6,701 nucleotides of DNA from Candidatus Omnitrophota bacterium (GTDB lineage Bacteria; Omnitrophota; Koll11; Aquiviventales; Aquiviventaceae): contig JAHFGU010000085.1 in assembly GCA_023247285.1 (NCBI GenBank), positions 1 through 6,701 on the forward strand, in the 5' to 3' direction. The notes beneath the pieces are model-generated. The model saw only the letters and a list, made by a program, of their open reading frames with translations. It was not told where the DNA came from and did no database searches. This document shows, one piece after another, positions 1-5,800 of the stretch (position 1 is its first letter; every line of letters begins with the position of its first letter). A program made the translations under genes and the position numbers.

Positions 1-1
1 G

Positions 2-1669
2 TCCCTCCAGGATGTCACCGACAGCAGCTTCTCATGGTGCGCCTGGGTGAAGCCGGCGGATGTCCCGCCTGCGTGCGACAGCTACGGCACGCGGTGCGTC
101 TACGCGGCGATCGCCCGGCCGGGCTACCATTCCTATCTGGGCTACACCAACACCCAGCAGTTTGCCGCCCAGATCTATAACTCCAGCAACACCGGCTTCA
201 GCTTAGCCTCCGGGGCAATGGGGCCGGGCGCCTGGCACCATCTCTGTCTGGCAGTGGATGATGCCGCGAAGCGGGTGGCCCTCTACGTGGATGGGGCGCC
301 GGTGGCTGGGTCGCCGAAGGTGTATTCGGGGGCCTTGAAAGACTACGGCGGCACGCCGTACTACATCGGGGCGGCCAACCCGAATTACTGGGGCTGGATG
401 TGGTTTTTCAAAGGGGCCATCGATGAGGTCCGGATCTATAACCGGTCGCTCAGCGCGGCCGAAGCCGGCGCGCAGTATAACGGCGGACGCGGCCAATACG
501 GCGTCGTGGAAGCCGGGCTGGCAGCTGGATGGCACCTCGACGAGGGCGCCAGCTGGGTCGCGGGAGATTACAGCGGATCCGGCAACACCGGGATCCTGGC
601 GAATGATCCGGGGTGGACGGCCGGGCTGGTGGCAACGCCGGCCGGCGCGACCCCACCGCCCACCCCCCAAGGAATCACCCTGGAAGCGGAGAGCATGCCG
701 ACGAAAACCACCGGTTCCTCCAATGGGTGGGCGTGGACCCTCTATACCAATGGCTCCATCGAGCAGCCGGTGTCGTTCTCGCCCGCCACCCACTACGTGT
801 TCGCGGTGGTGGCCGCGGGCAACTGGGACGGCATCTATCCAAAATTCGAGCTGCGGCTTGACCAGCAAGTGCTTGGCGCGGATACGCCGGACTCGAGCGC
901 CATGAAGACCTATGGGTTCTTCAAAAGCGGAATCTCCGCCGGCACGCACCAAGTCGCGGTCACCTATACCACCGACTATAACAACCAAAATATCACCATT
1001 GACCGCATCCGCATCGTACCGGGCGGCGCGAGCGCACCCGCGGACACGGCAGCACCCACGGTCAGCGTCACAGTCCCAGCCGCAAGCGCGACAGTCACTG
1101 GAAGCGTCGCGGTCAACGCCACGGCCGGCGATGACGTGGGGGTGGTGGGCGTGCAGTTCAAGCTCGATGGCGCGAACCTGGGCGCCGAGGATGTGGCCGG
1201 CCCGTATAGCGTCACCTGGAATACGAAGACGACCCCCAACGGCGCCCATACGCTGACCGCGGTCGCGCGGGACGCGTCAGGCAAGAGCACGGCCTCGAGC
1301 CCGGTGACCGTGACGGTGAGCAACGACGTGACCCCGCCCACGATCTCCGGCATCAGCGCCACGTCCACATCCACGACGAGCGCTGCGGTCTCGTGCGTCA
1401 CGGACGAGCCGGCCACCTGCACGGTGGACTACGGATCGACGACGAGCTACGGGCAGGCGGTCACGGGGGCGGGACCAGCGACGAGCCACACAGTGTCGCT
1501 GACCGGATTGTCCACCGGCGCCACGTACCACTATCGGATGCGGTGCAGGGACGCGGCTGGGAATGAGCGCGCCACGCCGGACGGCACCGTCGTCACGCAG
1601 GCGGACACGACACCGCCGAAGATCACGTTTACGTCGCCGAAAGACGGGGAGATTCTCGTCGCCCCCTGA
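2..1669 (+). CDS. LamG / CBM-like / Ig-like / FnIII-like secreted surface protein, 5' partial, 3' end interrupted
   Basis: The frame is open from base 2, so the true start lies upstream. The GTG at 47 falls inside a LamG strand (SFSWCAWVKPAD) and is not a credible start. Domains in order: LamG-like jelly roll (2-502; AWHHLCLAVDD, ALYVDGAPV, GAIDEVRIYNRSLS); fragment of a second LamG (503-628); Pro-rich linker (PPPTP); CBM36/60-like calcium-dependent sugar-binding domain (671-1024; starts ITLEAESM, ends in the loop TDYNNQNITIDRI); Big_7-type Ig domain (1037-1321; VQFKLDGANLG, PYSVTWNT, PNGAHTLTAVARDASG); FnIII or purple-acid-phosphatase-N-like domain (1328-1606; TDEPATCTVDYG, GLSTGATYHYRMRC). 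After DTTPP, a new Ig-like strand (ITFTSPKDGEILVAP) stops at TGA 1667. Family knowledge suggests an exported glycan-binding or adhesive protein; no catalytic domain is visible. The abrupt end and the resumption of the Ig fold about 685 bp later suggest truncation by the neighbouring transposase gene. Confidence 0.88.
   Translation, partial: SLQDVTDSSFSWCAWVKPADVPPACDSYGTRCVYAAIARPGYHSYLGYTNTQQFAAQIYNSSNTGFSLASGAMGPGAWHHLCLAVDDAAKRVALYVDGAPVAGSPKVYSGALKDYGGTPYYIGAANPNYWGWMWFFKGAIDEVRIYNRSLSAAEAGAQYNGGRGQYGVVEAGLAAGWHLDEGASWVAGDYSGSGNTGILANDPGWTAGLVATPAGATPPPTPQGITLEAESMPTKTTGSSNGWAWTLYTNGSIEQPVSFSPATHYVFAVVAAGNWDGIYPKFELRLDQQVLGADTPDSSAMKTYGFFKSGISAGTHQVAVTYTTDYNNQNITIDRIRIVPGGASAPADTAAPTVSVTVPAASATVTGSVAVNATAGDDVGVVGVQFKLDGANLGAEDVAGPYSVTWNTKTTPNGAHTLTAVARDASGKSTASSPVTVTVSNDVTPPTISGISATSTSTTSAAVSCVTDEPATCTVDYGSTTSYGQAVTGAGPATSHTVSLTGLSTGATYHYRMRCRDAAGNERATPDGTVVTQADTTPPKITFTSPKDGEILVAP
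503..628 (+). other. N-terminal fragment of a second LamG domain
   Basis: The stretch AGLAAGWHLDEGASWVAGDY followed by SGSGNTGILANDPGWTAG matches the usual opening of LamG-like domains (a 'GLV-x-W-x-F-DEGSG ... D-SGNGN-G ... W' pattern). After about 42 residues it passes straight into a Pro-rich linker and the next domain. The central strands, the 'W-H-hxx' strand and the 'DG' hairpin of a complete LamG are absent. It is probably a leftover of domain duplication and partial loss, or a cap strand that completes the first LamG. The call rests on motif recognition only. Confidence 0.6.
671..1024 (+). other. CBM36/60-like carbohydrate-binding domain
   Basis: About 118 residues start with ITLEAESM, the typical first strand of CBM6/35/36/60-type beta sandwiches ('AExm'). 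The domain ends with THQVAVTYTTDYNNQNITID, then RIRIV. The Asp/Asn-rich loop before the last strand resembles the calcium- and sugar-contacting loop of the xylan-binding CBM36/CBM60 group. The assignment to this group is from memory of the pattern. The ligand cannot be told from sequence alone. Confidence 0.55.
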
Positions 1670-2351
1670 GGGATGCGTGGAGCAGCAGATGCCACGATCA
1701 GCGCGCGTGCTCGTTGATGGCGGGATCTACCACGTCATGAGCCGCGGCAACAACCGCCAGCCGGTGTTCCACGCCGAGGCGGACTACGAGCGCTACCTCC
1801 AACTGCTCGCCAGCTACGCCCTGCGCCACAACCTTAAGGTCTACCACTTTGCGCTGCTGCCGGCCCAGGTGCATGTGGTGCTCGAGGTGCCGCTCAGCGA
1901 GGCCTTGAGCCGCGCGATGCGCGGGCTGAATTTGGCCTACGCGCTGTTTTACCGGCGGCGCTACCAGTACACCGGCCATCTCTGGGAGGGCCGCTATCGC
2001 AGCTTGCTCATCGGCCGCGAGCGGCTGCTGGCCTGGGGGCGCGTGGTCGAGCTGGACCCGGTGCGGGCAGGATTAGCCAGCGGCCCGCAGGCGTATGCGT
2101 GGAGCAGCTACCGCCGCTATGCCGAGGGCGCTGAGCACCCGCTGCTGGCCCCGCATCCGGTGTATCACACGCTCGGCGTGACCACGGAGGATCGTCAGGA
2201 AGCCTACCGGCGGTTCATGCGCGATGGGCTGCACGAGCGCGCGCTGACAGTACCGGTCGGGCGGCCTGGGCGGCCGAGCAAGCTGCAGCAGTTCGGCGCT
2301 GCGATGCTGCTCTGGCTGTCGTGCGCGGCGAGCGCGGGGGCAGTCCAGGAG
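1667..2351 (+). mobile_element. Probable RAYT/IS200-like transposase insertion in an Ig domain (boundaries approximate)
   Basis: The Ig-like strand of the upstream protein stops at base 1666 (…GEILVAP). The rest of the same fold (VRVTVTGTVDEPATIVVNGV…) picks up at about 2352-2355 in the next frame. Between them lies a Y1-type transposase. Removing 685 bases (a length of 3n+1) would restore a normal Ig domain of about 80 residues, with a junction near ILVAP-EAVRVTV. No target-site duplication and no convincing terminal inverted repeats are visible. This fits single-strand tyrosine transposases of the IS200/IS605 and RAYT type, which make none. The exact ends cannot be fixed without an uninterrupted homologue, and a shift of 10-60 bases at the right end is possible. 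Confidence 0.65.
1679..1682 (+). promoter_or_regulatory. Shine-Dalgarno-like site for the transposase
   Basis: GGAG lies six bases before ATG 1689 and supports that start over the in-frame upstream codons. The frame is open back to 1563, but those codons overlap the end of the surface-protein gene and look like shadow sequence. Confidence 0.5.
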
Positions 2352-2762
2352 GCCGTCCGCGTAACGGTGACCGGCACGGTGGACGAGCCGGCGACCATCG
2401 TGGTGAACGGCGTTGCTGCAACCGTCTCCGGCTCGACGTTTACCGCCTCTAACGTGCCGCTGGTCTTCGGCGGCAACACGATCACGGTGGTCGCGACCGA
2501 TGCGGCCGGCAACCGGTCCACGGCCTCGATCGCCGTCACCGTGATGAAGCGGTTCGCCATCCAAGGCACGGTCAACGAGCCGGTGACCTCGGTGGTCGTC
2601 AACGGGGTCGCGGCCGCGGTGAGCGGCACGACGTTTTCCGCCTCGGTGCCGCTGCGGCGCGGGCTCAACACGGTGAGTGCCACGGCGACGGATACGTCTG
2701 GCAACACGGGCACCTCCTCGATGGACCTCTTCGCCGCCTACGCGCCGGTGGATCATCCATGA
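1689..2762 (+). CDS. Y1/RAYT-type transposase fused in frame to two Ig-like repeats
   Basis: Start chosen at ATG 1689 (MPRSARVLVDGGIYHVMSRG), the usual start of REP-associated tyrosine transposases, with GGAG six bases upstream. The product is 357 residues. Residues 1-200 are the Y1_Tnp domain: YHVMSRGNNRQPVF (14-27), LLPAQVHVVLEV (57-68), AYALFYRRRYQYTGHLWEGR (83-102), VELDPVRAGL (120-129), AWSSYRRY (137-144), and a basic GRPGRPSK tail (191-198). In active relatives the second motif is PNHVH, the HUH metal site; here it is PAQVH, so the first His is Gln60. Tyr84 or Tyr88 could be the nucleophile. Residues 202-218 are hydrophobic. Residues 223-348 are two Ig-like repeats that belong structurally to the upstream surface protein. 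The enzyme family nicks and joins single-stranded DNA at REP-like hairpins. This copy is probably impaired, and whether the fusion protein is made is unknown. Confidence 0.85.
   Translation: MPRSARVLVDGGIYHVMSRGNNRQPVFHAEADYERYLQLLASYALRHNLKVYHFALLPAQVHVVLEVPLSEALSRAMRGLNLAYALFYRRRYQYTGHLWEGRYRSLLIGRERLLAWGRVVELDPVRAGLASGPQAYAWSSYRRYAEGAEHPLLAPHPVYHTLGVTTEDRQEAYRRFMRDGLHERALTVPVGRPGRPSKLQQFGAAMLLWLSCAASAGAVQEAVRVTVTGTVDEPATIVVNGVAATVSGSTFTASNVPLVFGGNTITVVATDAAGNRSTASIAVTVMKRFAIQGTVNEPVTSVVVNGVAAAVSGTTFSASVPLRRGLNTVSATATDTSGNTGTSSMDLFAAYAPVDHP
2355..2732 (+). repeat. Two tandem Ig-like repeats, 63 codons each
   Basis: Repeat 1 covers 2355-2543 and repeat 2 covers 2544-2732. Aligned motifs are GTVDEPAT / GTVNEPVT, VVNGVAATVSGSTFTAS / VVNGVAAAVSGTTFSAS, VPL in both, NTITVVATDAAGN / NTVSATATDTSGN, and a closing strand. 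This is the pattern of bacterial Ig-like domains often found in arrays, close to the glucodextranase domain-B type. Repeat 1 lacks its own first strand in this frame, because the matching first strand (ITFTSPKDGEILVAP) sits at 1622-1666 before the transposase. After repeat 2 a short tail (AAYAPVDHP) leads to the stop at 2762. Confidence 0.75.
2747..2752 (+). promoter_or_regulatory. Shine-Dalgarno-like site for the SpvB-RHS gene, inside the preceding gene
   Basis: GGTGGA lies six bases before ATG 2759 and inside the last codons of the upstream frame. Together with the ATGA overlap at 2759-2762 it supports this start and suggests translational coupling. Confidence 0.45.
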
Positions 2763-2869
2763 GCGCCGTCCTGCCCCGCAAGACGTCGGTGGGCCGCCGC
2801 AGTGTTGCCGGTGCGGCTGCGGCGGCTCTGGTCGTGGCGCAGCTTGCGCTGCCGCCGGCGGCTGAAGCC
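2759..2869 (+). other. N-terminal signal peptide of the RHS protein
   Basis: Thirty-seven residues: a basic N-region with RK and a twin RR (residues 7-14), a run of Ala/Leu/Val (16-31), a PPA turn, and AEA before Asn38. A Sec signal fits best. The RRSVAG twin arginine is only a weak Tat match because Phe/Leu and Lys are lacking. Confidence 0.75.
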
Positions 2870-5800
2870 AACCACGTGGCTTCGGCCTCAGCCGGTTCGG
2901 TGCCGCCGCCGAGCATCTCGGTCACGCAGAACTTCCAGCCGGATCTGTTCACCGGCCGCGCCACCATGGCGATCCCGCTGATCGTGCCGCCGGGGCGCAA
3001 GGGCGTGCAGCCGAATCTCGCCCTCACCTACTCCTCGTCAGCCCGCAACGGCTGGGTGGGTGTCGGCTGGGGTTTGGACCTCGGCTCCATCGAGCAATCC
3101 ACGAAAAACGGGGTCCCGACGTACGCCGCGGGCGCCCCGCTCACCCTCGTCATGCAGGGGGTGGCGCAGGAGCTGATCTCGGTGGCCGGCGGCTATCGCG
3201 CCAAAGACGAAGGGCTGTTCCTGCGGGTGGAACCCAACACCGGCGGGGCTGGCTGGGTGGTCACGGACAAATCCGGCACGCGGTACGTCTTCGGCCAGAC
3301 CTCCGCTTCCCGCATCGATCCGAGCGGCAAGGTCTTTCGTTGGGCCTTGGAGAGCGTCGTCGATCCCAACGGCAACTCGATGTCGATCGCCTACACCAAG
3401 GATCAGGAGCAGCTCTATCCGGCGCAAATCCTCTACACGGCCGGCCCCGGCTTGTCGCCCACGCAGCGGATCGATTTCATCTTGGAAACGGGAACCCGGC
3501 CCGACGTGGAGCGCAGCTACCGCCACGGCGGCGACATCCCGATCGTCACCGCCAAGCGGCTGCTGTACGTCCGGATGAGTACCTTGATCGGCGGCGCCTG
3601 GACGCTGGTGCGCTTCTACGAGTTCCCCTACACCACCAGCGCCCGTACCGGCCGCTCGCTGCTCGCCAGCATCACGCAGGCAGCCCCCGTTGGCAGCCGG
3701 CTGCCGGCCACTCGGTTCACGTACCAGTCCCAAGCGCCGTCGCAGGCGATCACGCCGGTCAGCGAGACGGGCCTGCAGCTCCTCGCCGATGTGGACGGCA
3801 ACGGCTTCACCGACTTCATCACGTACAGCGGCGGCACCTGGACGGTGAAGTGCCCGCCCGGTGCGACCTGCACGTATACGTCAGGCGCGATGTGGCTCTC
3901 CGGCTTCGGCAATGACACGCATCCGCTCAGCAGCCCGCTCATCGCCGACTGGAACGGCGACGGGCTCGCCGACGTCGGCTACTTCACGTACGGCGGCGTC
4001 AGCGGGTCCTTTGCCTTTGCGCTCTCCGACGGCCGCGGAAAGTTCCAGACCGGGATGATCCCATCCGCCAGCTTCAGTCCGACCGGCTATCCGCTCGTCG
4101 GGGATTTCAACGGGGACGGGCTGCCCGACGTCGGCATCTACAGTCATGGGTACTGGTGGGTCGCGCTGAATACCGGCGGCAGCTTCACGGCCAGCGCCTT
4201 CTGGCAGAGCGGGGTGGATACCGACGGGACCCCGCTGACCGGGGACTGGAACGGGGATGGGCTGACCGATGTCGGCGTGCTCGCGAACCAGGCGATCGCG
4301 GTGGCGTATGCGACAGGCCACGCGTTTCGCGGCAGCCCCACCCCGGTCCTCACCGGCCTCGCCACCACGCCGACGCCGGCGGACGTGAACGGGGACGGCC
4401 TGACCGACCTGGCCGGCTACGATTGGGCTACCGGCTCGGTCTGGTCTTACCCGTCGATGGGGGCTGGGTTTCTGCCGCGGCAGAGTGCGGCGACCGCAAG
4501 GTTCACCCAGTACGCGACCGACCCTGGACTGAGTGTCACCTTCGGCGAGTTGAACGGAGACGGGCTGGCCGATCCCATCATCTTCAAGCCCACAGCGGTA
4601 CCAGAGCTCGCCGTGTCCACCGGCTCGATCCCGGATCTCCTGAGCGCCATCGACAACGGCGTCGGCGGGACCACCACGATCCAGTACCGCTCCTCCGCCA
4701 CCTGCAACAACGTCTGCCCGGTGGAGAACATCCCCAAGCTGCCCTTCGTGCTGCCGCTGGTGCAGGCGGTGACGCTGAGCGACGGCATGGGCGGCGCCTA
4801 CACGACCCGCTACCGCTACGAGCTGGGACGCTACGACGGCGCGGCGCGGGAATTCCGCGGCTTCGGCCGGGTGGACGTCCTCGACGCGGACAACACGGTC
4901 GCGACGACGGACTTTGCCCAGGACGCCTGCCTGAAGGGGCATGCCACGCATCAAGAAGTGAAGGACGCGGCTGGGGCCCTGTGGACGCGGACCGAACCGA
5001 CCTGGACCTGCCAAGATCTCGGCTCCGGGATTCAATTCGCCCGGCTGGACCAGACCGACACCATCACGCAAGACGGCGATGCCAGCGCCCGTACCGTCCG
5101 CAGCCGATTCGCGTATGACGCGTATGGGAACGTCGTCACAGCCTACGAGGAGGGCGAGCCCGGGATCTTAGGGGATGAGCGCGTGACCCGAACCACGTTC
5201 CTCTACGACACCGCCGCCTGGAGGCTCAGCCAGCCCTCGCTCATCCAAACGCTCGATGCCGGCGGCGCCGTGGTGGCCCAGCGGCGCTTCACGTACGCCG
5301 GCGGGGTCAACCTCACGAAGGAGGAGGAATGGCTGGCCGGCCCACCGGAGCGGTGGCTGGCCACCGTGCTGACCTACGACGCGACCGGCAATGTCCTCAC
5401 GGTGACCGACGCGCTCGGCCGCACGACGACCAACACGTACGATGCCGAGGCGCTCTTCCTCATCAAGATCACCAACGCGCTGGGCCACAGCCGGCAGCTC
5501 ACGTACGATCCCCGGTACGGCCATGTCACCTTCTCCACAGATCAAAACGGGCAGACCACCCAGACGATGTACGACGAGTTCGGGCACCCGTTCGCCCTCG
5601 TCGGCCCCAACGACAATGTGAGTTTTCCGACGGTCCAGTACACGGAGGATCCCTGCATCAACACCGGCTTCTGCCGCGCGCCGCTCATGACGACCATCCG
5701 CACCCGGCTCCAATCCGGGACCCCGGAGGCGCTGCTCTCGTACGCCTTTACCGACGGGCTGGGCCGGACGATCCAGACGCGCAGCCCGGCCCAGGATCCC

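Noticed and set aside
203..1249. Long open frame on the minus strand (348 codons)
   Set aside because: It lies opposite clearly recognisable LamG, CBM-like and Ig coding sequence, with no motif or start context of its own.
2262..2276. Hairpin CGGCC-TGGGC-GGCCG as a REP-like element end
   Set aside because: It lies within codons for the conserved basic tail GRPGRPS and is explained by Gly/Arg codon use. No partner hairpin was found at the left end.
2323..2335. Hairpin GCGC-GGCGA-GCGC near the right junction as a subterminal transposon hairpin
   Set aside because: The stem is only four bases in GC-rich sequence and has no matching hairpin at the left junction. It is noted only as a candidate.
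1661..2341. GCCCCC at 1661-1666 and GGGGGC at 2336-2341 as terminal inverted repeats of the inserted element
   Set aside because: A six-base match is expected by chance in such GC-rich DNA, does not extend, and this transposase family does not use terminal inverted repeats.
3881..5071. Long open frame on the minus strand (396 codons)
   Set aside because: It lies opposite the well-supported FG-GAP/TcdB-middle coding sequence. GC-rich third positions make long antisense frames common, and the predicted protein shows no recognisable motif.
4156..5118. Open frame of 320 codons on the + strand in another frame
   Set aside because: It is fully inside the SpvB-RHS gene, Arg-rich and without domain signature, so it is a frame shadow.
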